Source: Armigeres subalbatus
Lineage: Eukaryota > Arthropoda > Insecta > Diptera > Culicidae
Direction: 5' to 3'
DNA: 64,000 nucleotides
Assembly: GCF_024139115.2 (NCBI RefSeq)
Contig: NW_026942651.1
Span: 1 to 64,000, forward strand
Shown here one piece after another: positions 46,001-57,345 of this stretch. The first letter of the stretch is position 1. Every line of letters starts with the position of its first letter. The position numbers and the translations under genes were made by a program. A model generated the notes under the pieces. The model searched no databases. It had not been told where the DNA came from and saw only the letters and a list, made by a program, of their open reading frames with translations.

Positions 46001-46772
46001 CCAAACTACCGACATACCCATTCAAAAGTTGGATTTTTCTTGATCCGAATAGATCCAATAGTGAATTGCACCTTCCACCGGTCCATTAAGAGTTCAGAGA
46101 GTGGGAGCTCAATAGATTATTTAATTTATTAAGGCACAACTTCCTCAGCTAATTCATATGAGCGAATTATAACTATTTCGAAAATTTAGAAAAAGGATCG
46201 GAAAAGTTCTGTTTTTCATGCTTAGTTAACATTCGTTCGATTTTGAACCAAATCCTTTTGGCCAATTCACACATGCAGCACTTTTTCAGATTTTGTTTTT
46301 GATTTTCTAAACAGTTAGAGGGTTCAAATTTTTTTTTTTTTTTTTGGAAAAGTTGACCTTGAACGAATGAAATTGACTGAGGCAATAAAATGAGATACAA
46401 TTTTTGACGGGGAAGGTCAATTGAATATAAGAAATAGTCGTTGTGGACAGTATGAGCTGAAAGGAATCATAGACAAAAAACTTTCAGCAATTTAAATGAT
46501 TTTCCAGTCTGTTCTGGACATTTTCAAGATTCCGTACTTACATGTTTTGCAAATACTAAAACAATGACACAAAATTTCAAAACTTGTTTAAGGCATACAA
46601 CTGAGCACTGCTTGCTATCGGAAGCATCTTAAATCCACCAAAATTCTTTCTTTTCGATGAGATTCAAAATGTTGATTGAATGTAGAATATTGCATTTTTT
46701 TTTTCCTTAGTAAGAGAGGGGCGCCCATAAAATATTTCGCCAAGGGCGCCGGGTATCCACGCTATGGCTCTG
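43089..46772. mobile_element. hAT-type element B with 8-bp TSD
   Basis: Ends CAGCGCCGTAGCGTG and CACGCTATGGCTCTG match element A. The 8-bp duplication TTAACATG is perfect at 43081-43088 and 46773-46780. No hAT transposase frame was found. Inside are two oppositely oriented copies of the ~240-bp repeat (43190-43440, 44400-44575), an unidentified GC-richer block at 43500-43790 and a nested MITE at 45535-45946. Confidence 0.88.
45535..45946. mobile_element. hAT-type MITE nested in element B, 8-bp TSD
   Basis: The ends CAGTGTTGTAAAATGTCATT and GATGACATTTTACAAGCCTG are inverted; the duplication ATCCGACC is perfect at 45527-45534 and 45947-45954. The interior repeats ATGTCATTTGAATGACAT-like words. 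It is noncoding. Confidence 0.88.
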
Positions 46773-46780
46773 TTAACATG

Positions 46781-47450
46781 CGTTCGTCGTTGGCAGCAGC
46801 AGTAAAACGCAATTCAGACTTTCATTCGGTTGCTGTTAGTGAATGGAAATTCACATTGTTAGAGGTGAATCGGTTCTTACAACAAAAAGATAGAGTTTAT
46901 TTATCAGAAATTTTCTCAATAGTTCAAAGCAACTTCATGGTTACTACGTAAAATTCATTCGCAACGATGGCCTCGATAGCGGAAAACTATCAGCATCAGT
47001 GACGATCATCGCCTCAGTGATACTGAAAGAGTGATCATCGCTTGACAAGTGCTAGGAAATCCGGCAAACAGCTCTCGGTGTCCGCATTTTTTTCTGAAAC
47101 CATCGTGTCCCATAATACAATCATCCGCTTCTGATTATGTCAGTCAAGGAATAAAATTAGACAACAGTAATAAATTAAAGCAGTCGGCAACGATGATTTT
47201 TCAAAATAGTTATCAGTTCTACCTGCAGCTTTGAGAATCATTATAATATCTTTGTCATTACATTCATGAACATGTTGAAAATTTATGCCATTCTTGAACT
47301 GATTTGTAAAGCTTATATTTATTTCATAGAAATCATAATTGAATTAAAATCTTTCTTAGGATTGAACCAACAAACATAGGAATATCTTATCTCATATCTC
47401 TTAAAAATAATGTTTGACAACCAAAGTGATATCCCAAATCATCCTCAGTC
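46781..47450. other. No gene recognised
   Basis: Short frames only; no repeat copies seen in the window. Confidence 0.45.
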
Positions 47451-47479
47451 GTCTTTCACCATTAGTGAATGAGTTCGTG

Positions 47480-48500
47480 GGAGGTTATCAAGCCAGCTTC
47501 GTGGACGGCGGCTCGACAACGAACCAGATCTTTACAAAAAAATTATGGATGAGTACAGCTTCTCTGGGAAGCTTACCAGACTGACCAAAGCAACGGTGGA
47601 TGGTGTGCAAAACTGTGTGAAGATTTCGGGCGAACTTCCAGTTCGTTCGAATCGCGCCGGGGACTAAGACAAGGTGATAGACTTTATTGCCTGTTGTTCC
47701 ACATTGCGCTAGAAGGTGTCTTGGGGAGAGCCAGGTTTAACAGCCGGGGTACCATTTTCAACAGATCCAGTGAATTTATTTGTTTCGCGGATGACACGGA
47801 CATTGTCGGCCGAACATTCGCAAAGGTGGCCTGATACGTGAAGCAACAAAAGTTGAACTGGTGGTGAATGCATCGAAGACAAAGTACATGTTTGTGGGCG
47901 AGACCAAGCGCGACAGGTCCCGCCTGGGAAGCAGTGTTACGATAGACTGCCCGAGTAGCACACTTGTCACATATCAGTCACTATGACTCATATGCGACCA
48001 AATCCAGTCACATTGGAGTTACTGCAACCAAATTAATCTGAACTAACAATGTTAGTCGTGAATTACGAAGGCGCATCATATGTAGATGTTGAGCCTACTA
48101 CGGGCTCCAGAAGAAACTACGGACAAACAAGATTCACCACCGCACCAAATGTGTCATGTACAAGACGTTAATAAGACCGGTAGTCCTCTATGGACATGAA
48201 ACATGGACAATGCTCGAGGAGGACTTGCAAGCACTAGAAGTATTCGAGAGACGGGTGCTTAGCATCATCTTTGGCAGTGTGCAAGAAGACGGTGTGTGGA
48301 GGCGAAGAATGAACCACGAGCTCGCTCAGCTCTACGGCGAACCCAGTACCCAGAAGGTAGCTAAAGCCGGAAGGGTACGACGGGCAGGGCATGTCGCAAG
48401 AATGCACAGCACAGCGAGCGAGACCAGGTGCAAAACGACTATGCGAGCGTGGGGCGCATTCGAGGATGGAGAGATACGGCCTCGAATTGTGTATTGTGGC
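47480..48500 (+). pseudogene. Broken RTE-like LINE reverse transcriptase and C-terminus
   Basis: Worn reverse transcriptase blocks (SFVDGGSTTNQIF; CFADDTDIVGR, which keeps the catalytic DD; VVNASKTKYMFVGE) are followed after an insertion of about 120 bp (47955-48075) by a long open C-terminal block, YKTLIRPVVLYGHETWTMLE, FERRVLSIIFG, WRRRMNHELAQLYGEP and AGRVRRAGHVARMH. Frameshifts and stops interrupt the upstream part. RTE-like by resemblance. Confidence 0.8.
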
Positions 48501-48699
48501 GTCAAATTCTTGATTCAGTGTTATCTGTTTAGATGTAAACTAAATGAATGAAATGGCTTGTATTAGCTGCGAATTTGTGCGAATGGCTCAATGCTAATGC
48601 GAAGTCATATTTAACCTGCCCATATAGATTTCTTGTTTACATTTTTTTACTTACCAGTGCTTTTAAAATAATACCCAAATCTCGATCGTCTTTGCGAGC

Positions 48700-49110
48700 A
48701 TGCTTACGAATACGATTCTACAAGAAGATTTCGCATTCGAATTTTGTGAAGATCACCTTAACGGCAGCACTGCACTGATGGCGGCAGACAACGATGGCGG
48801 TATGGTAACGAATCAGGGAACACGCGCACAGGACATATGTTTTTCGGCTCCGATTCTCCTGGAAATCCAGGAGGAGATTGGCCAGCTGAAGAACAACAAA
48901 GTCCCTGGAATTGTCCAGCTACCAGGAGCTCTACTAAAACATGGTGGTGAGGCACTGGCTAGAGCAATGCCGAAATTTTGGAGGAGGTTCTGTCTCAGAA
49001 GTGGATGGAAGGTGGACAGAAAGGGCGATAACCTTGATTGTAGCAACTACCGCGCAATCACATTCCTGAACGGCACCTACAAATATACCTCCAAAATTTT
49101 CGTACCAAAT
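48700..49110 (+). pseudogene. Second RTE-like LINE fragment, N-terminal RT part
   Basis: It encodes FCEDHLNG, QEEIGQLKNNKVPGIVQLPG, LLKHGGEALARAM and GDNLDCSNYRAITFLNGTYK, homologous to the minus-strand copy at 12400-12900. It lies 3' of the C-terminal fragment, so it is a separate insertion or a rearranged piece. Confidence 0.78.
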
Positions 49111-49441
49111 TCAAGGTAGGAAGTAGTACATACTGTGGACTCCGCAAGACGCTGCGATCGAATATAGTTCGCCGCCGTACTGACTATCTAAATTTATTTA
49201 TTTATTTTATTTATTATCAGACTAAGGCCGTAGTGGGCTTCTTCTCCACCAACCAGTCTGCGGAAGGTCCGCAAATCGTCCTCCACTTGATCGATCCACC
49301 TTGCTCGCTGTATACCTCGCCTTCACCGAATTCCTGTCCGACATTCTGGCTTCGAGCCCGGCCCACCACAGTCTTGCGATTATCGCGGTGTGAACGATGG
49401 AAACCCTCCTTAGCAGGAATTGAATCCTATAGGCTACAAAG

Positions 49442-49627
49442 GAAATGACGGCTTTGGCAGGTTTTGTTCTATTATTGTCAGGGGGGTTTTTGTATACTAA
49501 GTTTTATGAAATTCGGCCACAATATTCTTTGATATGCAAAGAATGTTTAGGCAGAATTTCATAAAATTTGGTTATAGAAAAACCCCCCTGGCAATAATAG
49601 AACAAAACCTGCCAAAGCCGTCATTTC
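49442..49627. mobile_element. Hairpin MITE (GAAATGACGGCTTTGGCAGG)
   Basis: Arms of about 50 bp, GAAATGACGGCTTTGGCAGG ... CCTGCCAAAGCCGTCATTTC, continue through TTTTGTTCTATTATTG and a G6 run. No certain target duplication. Confidence 0.87.
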
Positions 49628-49753
49628 ACCTACTTCAAGCTGCTCATTGTACAGCTCTAATTATAGTGTGATAAACTCCAGCACCAGCGATAGTACGAAT
49701 CAGATGCGAATATTTGTTGTCAGGGGAACCTGTTTCGTGGAAATCAAATACTG

Positions 49754-50304
49754 GGGTAAAATGCCCAATAGTGGACCCCCTAGTAGCGAAATTTTGCTCT
49801 TTTTGTCATAAGGAGTATAAATTTTCAATAAGTATATTAATTCGGCTTGACATATAAAACGGCATCTCCTCGTCACGATACATACATAAAACACTCAAAT
49901 ACACGACGTTATTCGTTGAAATTAACATTTTAAAGTCTGACTGAATTCGCCCTATAGTAGACCCCCTGGGGGTCCATAATAGGAATTTTCTTCCCTATAG
50001 TCGACACTTCATTTGATTTTTATGTTCCGTTTCGGGACGTTCTTCTTCCCTATTATGGACCTCCCAAAATATTCCTATAATAGACACTCCCGTGTTCATT
50101 TTTTTTTTGAATTGTAAGAAATCATTTAATTTTACTTTTCATAGCATTTCCAATTATATGCATTGTATGCATCAAATCATATGACTGTAAGGTAGATTCT
50201 CCCGATAGAATTTCATAGCAAAACGTTTACATTGTGCTGTAATAATGCAAAAATGGCTGGAGGGTCCAATATTGGTTGGGGGTCCACTATTGGGCACTTT
50301 ACCC
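49754..50304. mobile_element. MITE with 27-bp inverted ends
   Basis: Ends GGGTAAAATGCCCAATAGTG and CACTATTGGGCACTTTACCC, one mismatch over 27 bp, with TACTG duplicated at 49749-49753 and 50305-50309. TATAGTAGACCCCC-like words recur inside. It is noncoding. Confidence 0.82.
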
Positions 50305-50420
50305 TACTGAATTTATTCTTTCAAACTGATTGCATATGACGATGCCTCACGATGGGATAGTAGGCTTAATATAGCAGTTTTATCTTTGCTGTCAATCAGT
50401 TCATGTGGAGGTTTGATTAA

Positions 50421-50636
50421 GGTCACTCCTTACGGAATCCAAGTTTCAAACTGCTCGCGTTTTCGGGGGCACACCACTCGGTACAGAAGCAACGCACAAC
50501 TGTCATTTTTATTTTTTCACGCATGCTACGACGCAGCAAAGCTAAATCAACAAAAATGACAGTTGTGCGCCATCTCTCAGATCGAGTGGTGTGCCCCAAC
50601 GCTGGCACTTTGAAACTTGATTCCGTCAGGAGTGAC
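50421..50636. mobile_element. Hairpin MITE, TTAA target
   Basis: GGTCACTCCTTACGGAATCC and its inverse GATTCCGTCAGGAGTGAC bound the element; TTAA flanks both (50417-50420, 50637-50640), as in piggyBac-type insertion. Arms extend through GCACACCACTCG and CACAACTGTCATTTTT. Confidence 0.86.
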
Positions 50637-50687
50637 TTAAACTGACAAGTCACAAGAAGGAGAATTGAGAGGCTTAAAATTAAACTA

Positions 50688-50925
50688 CAGTATCCCTCCG
50701 CTTATCCGGACCTCGTTATTCCGACAACTCTTTAGTCCGGATCTCGCTAATTCGGAATTTTCCGAATTAAAAAGTATCAACACCCATTAAACACATTATG
50801 CTCTCAGTTTTCAAATTTGTGCTGTGATTTTGTTTTGGTTCATTTGTATGGATTTGACAGTCGGATTAACGAGAGAAACCGCGGTAGTCCGGCCATACAT
50901 TTGTCGGATCAGCGGGGGTATACTG
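50688..50925. mobile_element. pogo-like MITE, TA target
   Basis: CAGTATCCCTCCGCTTATCC and the inverse GGATCAGCGGGGGTATACTG; TA at 50686-50687 and 50926-50927. 238 bp, noncoding. Confidence 0.85.
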
Positions 50926-51260
50926 TATTCGACTTGTCAAAGCTCACAAGTTTATCACCCCTCGTTCTACCGGTGAGAATACTTGCTCACAAAAGAACAT
51001 GAAAAATCGCACTCTGCTACATAATTGAATCAATGCTGGGTTTGTATATGAGTGAGAATTTCGAAGCCTGAGCAGAATGATCAATAGAACCTCTTGAAAC
51101 GTGGACAGGGGCATGTACAATAAACGCTGTACAGTCAAACCTCTGAGTCGATATTGAAGGGATCGTCGACTCATGGAAATATCCAGGTGTGGAATAGAAA
51201 ATCCCTGGGAAGCTGTTTGATGGGACCTGCACAGTAGCTCAAAAACAAATTTTTTATATA

Positions 51261-52222
51261 GGGTAAGACGGTATAATGTGCCCACCTGGCCAAAACGCCC
51301 CCCTTTGATTTTTAGAAAAGTATAACTAAATAAGGGTCAAAATCAGTTGATACCTATAAATATTTGTAAAACCATCATCCTATGTGAATATGGGAGTATT
51401 TTTGTATTACGTAATAGAAATAATAGAAAAATACAAAAAGTTACAGTTTTGATGTAACTTTCAATATTTGTTTGCTCAACATTCTGGAGCGACGCTAGCA
51501 TACTGTCCGCAAACTGGCAACTTGCACTGGAATACTCAGTTGGGCAACCAAATAATTTTTCTCAGTGGTTATATCATATTAAAATTGTTTCCATCTTCAA
51601 AAATGTAACGTTTTTCAAAAATATGTTTCACTGGTCAAAACGCCCCAGTGTAGGCAGGACGATATGCCCTTACCATCTGGACACAAGCGCGGCGAGCTTG
51701 CAGCAGTTGCTACCAAATTATATGGAAACTATTAAAATGTAATTCCAACCTGCTTAAATGGAGTTACGTTGATTTTTTAAAGTCAAGCACATAAGAATTT
51801 GTAATCTTTGTATTATGGGATTGATAAAATACCCCGAGTAATCATTAGTACTATATTTTGCCAAGCCGCCATACAGGGCCACTATACGGCTATTTAAAAA
51901 CTTATAAGCATTAAAGTAGCACTAAATGGCCGATTTGGCAAAATATAGTGCTTATTGGTTACTTGGGACTAATGAAGGGCTATGAAACGTCTTTGGTTAA
52001 GGTGGGGCGTATTGCCCAAGCACTTTTTGAAATCAATTTTTCGTGACTTTTCAAAAAAAGTTTTATTACGTGTTATCTGTAATATTTTCATATGACTACT
52101 CATGGGCAATACATTTGCGACTTCTTGGACTACCAAATAACACAAAGTTTGCATAAATTGCGTTGAAAAGTAAAAAGTTATCAAGGAGTTGCCTTAGGGG
52201 GGTATATTATACTGTCTTACCC
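51261..52222. mobile_element. GGGTAAGACGGTATAATGTG element, TA target, middle of the nest
   Basis: The ends GGGTAAGACGGTATAATGTG and TATATTATACTGTCTTACCC are inverted and flanked by TA. Its interior is interrupted in turn at 51833-51967. No transposase frame. Confidence 0.82.
51833..51967. mobile_element. Hairpin MITE, innermost of the nest
   Basis: The arms CCCGAGTAATCATTAGTACT-ATATTTTGCCAA and their inverse TTGGCAAAATATAGTGCTTA...TTACTTGGG fold over about 35-40 bp each. Target duplication unclear. Confidence 0.75.
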
Positions 52223-52360
52223 TAGCATAATTTGCTTCCATGAGTCGATATCGAGTCAGAGAACATCGACTCATAGAGGTTTGACTGTAGTAAGAGATCT
52301 AGTAGTGTAGTAAAGATTCAATAAGGATCGAAACGTTGGAGAAAGAAAACATATAGTTGT

Positions 52361-52535
52361 TCACTTGTCATAAGACGAGTTAATACTACTAATAACGAGT
52401 TAATACGACTAAGTCGAGTCAAGTACGAGACACTGAAGACGGCCTTACATTTGAGGTCGAAATACGTATCTGTCAAGATACAATTAAGTGGTGGAATTCA
52501 ATGGGATTGTATTAACTCGTCTTATGACAAGTGAA
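52361..52535. repeat. ATACGTATCTG dispersed repeat, copy with inverted ends
   Basis: The ends CACTTGTCATAAGACGAGTT and the inverse AACTCGTCTTATGACAAGTG enclose GAGACACTGAAGACGGCC and GGTCGAAATACGTATCTG. Related copies are at 57946-58204, 62946-63066 and, diverged, 42299-42420. Confidence 0.8.
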
Positions 52536-52989
52536 GACATTCCACTAAAAAGCTCAAAATAATTTTCTTATCAATATACAGGGGTTAGGCAAGATGATTG
52601 AGATAGGCAAAATTTGGCCTAAATTCAAATTCTTATAACTTTTTGAAAATTGATGAAATCGGACAAAACTGGAAGCATTCGACGCCAAATTTAGTCAATA
52701 TTTAGGAACATGCACGGTCACGAATACTGGCCACCGGACACCGGAGATGTTCCGGATTTTCGGAGGCCATGTCAAAAACACATTTTTTCTGCCGCTCGTA
52801 TTTTTGTGTGGTTTGAAGTTACATCGATAAACACTATTTTCCTAGAAACTAGATCTTATTGAAAATTGAATGCGGGCTGTTGCGCTAAGATCCGTTGAAA
52901 AACATCCGAGATATGGCCATTTCAGTAAACCTGGTTCCGGATACTATGGTCAATCCTTCCAATCACGTATATATTATCCGGTACCATAT

Positions 52990-55290
52990 CAATATTGGTA
53001 TCAAACTTCAAGATTTTTTATGGAGATGCTTCAGGAAGTATATGCAGGACGATCAGTTGCCCTGACCACTCTGTAGTAGGTTCCAGGTGCCCCGGGGGAA
53101 GTGGCCAATTTGAAAAACGTTCAGAACCCTATCAATATGGGTATCAAACTTCAAGATTTTTCATGGAGATGCTTCAGGAAGCATATTCAGGACGATCAGT
53201 TGCCCTGACCACTCTGTAGTAGGTTCCAGGTGCCCCGGGGGAAGTGGCCAATTTGAAAAACGTTCAGAACCCTATCATTATGGGTACCAAACTTCAAGAT
53301 TTTTCATGGAGATGCTTCAGGAAGCATATTCAGGACGATCAGTTGCCCTGACCACTCTGTAGTAGGTTCCAGGTGCCCCGGGGGAAGTGGCCAATTTGAA
53401 AAACGTTCAGAACCCTATCATTATGGGTATCAAACTTCAAGATTTTTCATGGAGATGCTTCAGGAAGCATATTCAGGACGATCAGTTGCCCTGACCACTC
53501 TGTGGTAGGTTCCAGGTGCCCCGGGGGAAGTGACCAATTTGAAAAACGTTCAGAACCCAATCAAAATGGGTATCAAACTTCAAGATTTTTCGAGGTGATA
53601 CTTTTAAATGCATTTTAGAACCAGCAGCTGTCATGACCACTCCATGACCATGACCAGTAGGTTCCAGATATCCTGGGAAAGTGGCCAATTTGCAAAATGT
53701 TCGAAACCATATCAAAATGAGTATCAAAGTTCAAGTTTTTTCATGGAGATGCTTCAGGAAGCATATTCAGGACGATCAGTTGCCCTGACCACTCTGTAGT
53801 AGGTTCCAGGTGCCCCGGGGGAAGTGGCCAATTTGAAAAACGTTCAGAACCCTATCAATATGGGTATCAAACTTCAAGATTTTTCATGGAGATGCTTCAG
53901 GAAGCATATTCAGGACGATCAGTTGCCCTGACCACTCTGTAGTAGGTTCCAGGTGCCCGGGGGAAGTGGCCAATTTAAAAACGTTCAGAACCCTGTCAAT
54001 ATGGATACCAAACTTCAAGATTTTTCATGGAGATGCTTCAGGAAGCATATTCAGGACGATCAGTTGCCCTGACCGCTCGGTAGTAGGTTCCAGGTGCCCC
54101 ATGGGAAGTGGCCAATTTGAAACCCCTTGAGATCCCTAGCAATAGGGGTATCAAACTTCAAGATTTTTCATGGAGATGCTTCAGGAAGCATATTCAGGAC
54201 GATCAGTTGCCCTGACCACTCTGTGGTAGGTTCCAGGTGCCCCGGGGGAAGTGACCAATTTGAAAAACGTTCAGAACCCAATCAAAATGGGTATCAAACT
54301 TCAAGATTTTTCGAGGTGATACTTTTAAATGCATTTTAGAACCAGCAGCTGTCATGACCACTCCATGACCATGACCAGTAGGTTCCAGATATCCTGGGAA
54401 AGTGGCCAATTTGCAAAATGTTCGAAACCATATCAAAATGAGTATCAAAGTTCAAGTTTTTTCATGGAGATGCTTCAGGAAGCATATTCAGGACGATCAG
54501 TTGCCCTGACCACTCTGTAGTAGGTTCCAGGTGCCCCGGGGGAAGTGGCCAATTTGAAAAACGTTCAGAACCCTATCAATATGGGTATCAAACTTCAAGA
54601 TTTTTCATGGAGATGCTTCAGGAAGCATATTCAGGACGATCAGTTGCCCTGACCACTCTGTAGTAGGTTCCAGGTGCCCCGGGGGAAGTGGCCAATTTGA
54701 AAAACGTTCAGAACCCTATCATTATGGGTACCAAACTTCAAGATTTTTCATGGAGATGCTTCAGGAAGCATATTCAGGACGATCAGTTGCCCTGACCACT
54801 CTGTAGTAGGTTCCAGGTGCCCCGGGGGAAGTGGCCAATTTGAAAAACGTTCAGAACCCTATCAATATGGGTATCAAACTTCAAGATTTTTCATGAAGAT
54901 GCTTCAGGAAGCATATTCAGGATGATCAGTTGCCCTGACCATTCTGTAGTAGGTTAAAGGTGCCCCGGGGGAAGTGGCCAATTTGAAAAACGTTCAGAAC
55001 CCTATCAAGATGGGTATCAAACTTCAAGACATGGAGATGCTTCAGGAAGCATATTCAGGACGATCAGTTGCCCTGACCACTCTGTGGTAGGTTCCAGGTG
55101 CCCCGGGGGAAGTGACCAATTTGAAAAACGTTCAGAACCCAATCAAAATGGGTATCAAACTTCAAGATTTTCGAGGTGATACTTTTAAATGCATTTTAGA
55201 ATCAGCAGCTGTCATGACCACTCTGTAGGAGGTTCCAGTTAGCCAGAGGAAGTAGCCAAATTGCAAAATGTTCGAAACCATATCAAAATG
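52990..55290 (+). repeat. 143-bp tandem array, left arm, ~16 units
   Basis: TTCCAGGTGCCCCGGGGGAA recurs at 53081, 53224, 53367 and 53510, and onward at the same 143-bp step. A variant unit (GCATTTTAGAACCAGCAGCT) recurs at 53610, 54331 and 55190. The block 53470-53800 reappears with apparently identical sequence at 54191-54521, a 721-bp higher-order shift (five units). Repeated 63- and 81-codon open frames are by-products. Confidence 0.93.
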
Positions 55291-55319
55291 AGCATCAAAG
55301 ATCAAGAAATTTCACGAAA

Positions 55320-55735
55320 ATGCTTTTGGACTCTCCTGTCGAATAAAGTTCGCCACCACGAAGTTGACCATCTACAAAACGCTCATTAGACTGGTCTGCC
55401 TCTATGGCCACGAAAGTTGGATGTTGCTGGCGAAGGACCAACGCGCCCTTGGAGTTTCCGAATGGAAGGTGTTGCGGACCATCTATGGTGGGGTGCAGAT
55501 GGAAGACAATGGAGGTGGTGGTGGAGGCCAATGAACCACGAGTTGTAACTGTTAGGAGAACTACCCATACGGTACAATTTTGGCGGTTACGATGGCCGGG
55601 CAAGAAGCCAGAATGTCAGACGATAACCCGATTGAGATGATGCTTCGATAATAATCCGACCGGTACAAGAAGAAGAGGCGTGCAGCGGTCACGGTGGATC
55701 GACCAAGTGGAACGCGACCTGCGGATCTTTCGCAA
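55320..55735 (+). pseudogene. RTE-like LINE C-terminal fragment, left inverted half
   Basis: It carries TGGCCACGAAAGTTGGATGT, corresponding to the LYGHESWML motif, and later QRSRWIDQVERDLR. It is the inverse of 55910-56325. Confidence 0.75.
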
Positions 55736-55739
55736 AAAT

Positions 55740-55925
55740 GAAAAACAGACGTCATATTCAGGATTTGTCATCATATCAACAAATACCTTGTCTTCCAAAA
55801 TAATTTGATAATCAGCAGGCTTCACTTTACCCTTAAGTGCCATAACAGAAACATGGCCATGTCAAGATATAGCACCCCACACAATTGCTAAGTCATGCTT
55901 GCGACCTGCTGCCATTGATGGCAGG
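55740..55925 (-). pseudogene. Tc1-like transposase fragment at the foldback centre
   Basis: The minus-strand frame reads HDLAIVWGAIS, a TGA where Trp is expected, then HGHVSVMALKGKVKPADYQ and IILEDKVFVDM. This is the VWGAISW...G...Y..IL region ahead of the second catalytic Asp in Tc1/mariner transposases. Both catalytic ends are missing. Confidence 0.75.
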
Positions 55926-56325
55926 CCATCTTACACTTGGTCGATCCACCGTGACCGCATCGCGACTCTTCTTCTTGTACCGGTCGGATCATTATCGAGC
56001 ACCATCTTAATCGGGTTGTCGTCTGACATTCTGGCTACATGCCCGGCCCACCGGCCCGGCCCCGCCAAAATTGTACCATGTGGTAGTTCTCCTAACAGTT
56101 ACAACTCGTGGTTCATTGGCCTCCACCACCACCTCCATTGGCTTCCATCTGCATTCCACCATAAATAGTCCGCAACACCTTCCATTCGGAAACTCCAAGG
56201 GCGCGTTGGTCCTTCGCCAGCAACATCCAACTTTCGTGGCCATAGAGGCCGACCAGTCTAATGAGCGTTTTGTAGATGGTCAACTTCGTGCGGCGACGAA
56301 CTCTATTCGATAGGAGAGTCCAAAA
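55910..56325 (-). pseudogene. RTE-like LINE C-terminal fragment, right inverted half
   Basis: The minus-strand frame gives KLTIYKTLIRLVGLYGHESW and ALGVSEWKVLRTIYGGMQM, the LINE C-terminal motif also seen at 48156-48400. Its inverse is at 55320-55735. Confidence 0.8.
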
Positions 56326-56339
56326 GCATCTCCATGAAA

Positions 56340-57345
56340 AACCTTGAACTTTGATACTCATTTTGATATGGTTTCGAACATTTTGCAAATTGGCCACTTC
56401 CCCAGGACACCTGGAACCTACTACAGAATGGTCATGACAGCTGCTGGTTCTAAAATGCATTTAAAGGTATCACCTCGAAAAATCTTGAAGTTTGGTACCC
56501 ATATTGATAGGGTTCTGAACGTTTTTCAAATTGGCCACTTCCCCCGGGGCACCTGGAACCTACTACAGAGTGGTCAAAATAAATGATAGTCTTGAATATG
56601 CTTCCTGAAGCGGCTTCATGAAAAATCTTGAAGTTTGATGCCCATATTGATAGGGTTCTGAACGTTTTTCTAATTGGCCATTCCCCCCGGGGAACCTGGA
56701 ACCTATTACAGAGTGGTCTGGGCAACTGATCGTCCTCAATATGCTTCCTGAAGTATCTCCATGAACAATCTTAAAGTTTGATACCCATATTGATAGGGGT
56801 TTGAACGTTTTTCAAATTGGCCACTTCCCCCGGGGCACCTGGAACCTACCACAGAGTGGTCAGGGCAACTGATCGTCCTGCATATGCTTCCTGAAGCATC
56901 TCCATGAAAAATCTTGAAGTTTGATACCCATATTGATAGGGTTTTGAATGTTTTTCGAATTGGCCTTTTCGAACCTACTACAGAGTGGTCAGGGCAACTG
57001 ATTGTCCTGCATATGCTTCCTGAAGCATCTCCATAAAAAATCTTGAAGTTCGATACCCATATTGATAGGGTTCTGAATGTTTTCAAATTGGCCACTTCCC
57101 CAGGGCACCTGGAACCTACCACAGAGTGGTCAGGGCAACTGATCGTCCTGACTATGCTTCCTGAAGCATCTCCATGAAAAATCTTGAAGTTTGATACCCA
57201 TAATGATAGGGTTCTGAAAGTTTTCAAATTGGCCACTTCCCAGGGCACCTGGAACCTACTACAGAGTGGTCAGGGCAACTGATCGTCCTGCATATGCTTC
57301 CTGAAGCATCTCCATAAAAATCTTGAAGTTTGATACCAATATTGA
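56340..57345 (-). repeat. 143-bp tandem array, right arm, ~7 units
   Basis: Inverse of the left array, with shortened units (for example a 20-base deletion near 56965). One variant unit with GCATTTTAGAACCAGCAGCT is next to the centre, mirroring 55190. Confidence 0.92.

Larger units (their letters stand above)
51132..52287. mobile_element. pogo-like element, TA target, outer member of a triple nest
   Basis: Ends CAGTCAAACCTCTGAGTCGA and CGACTCATAGAGGTTTGACTG are inverted; TA at 51130-51131 and 52288-52289. It is split by the element at 51261-52222. No transposase. Confidence 0.83.
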
